Source: Planctomycetaceae bacterium (lineage in GTDB: Bacteria; Planctomycetota; Planctomycetia; Pirellulales; Pirellulaceae). Taken from it: a DNA stretch of 14,310 bases. The stretch covers positions 1 through 14,310 of the forward strand of contig SKVE01001017.1 of assembly GCA_007129635.1 (NCBI GenBank). Direction: 5' to 3'. This document shows, one piece after another, positions 14,180-14,310 of the stretch. A program made the translations under genes and the position numbers. Under the pieces are notes generated by a model. That model saw only the letters and a list, made by a program, of their open reading frames with translations, made no database searches and had not been told where the DNA came from. The stretch's first letter is position 1, and every line of letters starts with the position of its first letter.

Positions 14180-14310
14180 GTTGGTATCTAACAGTAAGAC
14201 ATCACCAAGACTCGCGAGTGTTCTCAACCACCGGCCAATGGCTACGATCACTTCGGGATCGGGGGCCGGAGGGGCGATGGCGTATCTACGCGGGGTTTAT
14301 ACGTCCAGGC

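Larger units (their letters stand above)
13879..14310. other. Terminal region without a convincing gene
   Basis: No frame here shows a recognisable domain. A GTG-started frame on the minus strand (13890-14087, 65 residues) reads IKLVPLPEWRPKVFVRDLSADDL at its N-terminus. It looks somewhat protein-like but has no clear ribosome binding site and loses character after about 40 residues, so it may be a fragment. The region also contains an inverted repeat, a T8C9 tract and the palindrome ACTCGCGAGT near 14212. No terminator for the cytochrome gene is evident. Confidence 0.4.

Overview
The window reads as a GC-rich piece of a bacterial chromosome, most likely from the Planctomycetota (Pirellulales-like). 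This assignment is inference. It rests on the style of the octaheme cytochrome with HEAT and TPR repeats, the RAYT-type transposase with its GGTGACAGGCACC ends, the VapBC-like remnant and the many short dispersed repeats. No rRNA or tRNA is present to confirm it.

Layout: (1) 1-390 has no gene, only short hairpins and a direct repeat. (2) 391-2301, minus strand, is selB, the selenocysteine-specific elongation factor. (3) 2302-2425 is a divergent promoter region. (4) 2426-6853, plus strand, is a tightly coupled four-gene operon in which every junction is an ATGA overlap: a class I SAM methyltransferase followed by three different proteins of the 2-hydroxyacyl-CoA dehydratase / benzoyl-CoA reductase / double-cubane (HgdB/BcrC/YjiM) superfamily. 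(5) 6844-7636 is a RAYT (Y1/HUH) transposase unit with 25-bp inverted ends, inserted antisense exactly at the end of the third dehydratase-like gene. (6) 7720-8520, plus strand, is the matching ATP-dependent activator (HgdC/YjiL type). (7) 8521-9504 holds a decayed VapBC-like toxin-antitoxin pair and dispersed-repeat material. (8) 9541-11142 is a selD fusion: a Cys-rich N-terminus with three CxC pairs, then selenide,water dikinase, then an AhpD/carboxymuconolactone-decarboxylase-like CxxC domain, followed by a strong terminator. (9) 11374-13878 is a membrane-anchored octaheme cytochrome c with HEAT-like and TPR-like C-terminal repeats. (10) 13879-14310 has no convincing gene but carries an inverted repeat and a T8C9 homopolymer.

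How they may work together: the activator hydrolyses ATP to send very low-potential electrons to dehydratase-family iron-sulfur proteins. The first of the three proteins keeps six conserved cysteines, as expected for an [8Fe-9S] double-cubane protein of the YjiM/DCCP group. The second and third each keep only the three cysteines expected for one [4Fe-4S] cluster, as in HgdAB/BcrBC heterodimers. One activator with a double-cubane protein plus a three-Cys pair, co-transcribed with a methyltransferase and flanked by selB and an unusual SelD-AhpD fusion, is the most interesting part of the window. I infer an ATP-driven reductive system connected to selenium (or sulfur) metabolism; the substrate is unknown. 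selA and selC are not in the window, and every candidate redox position I examined is Cys, not Sec.
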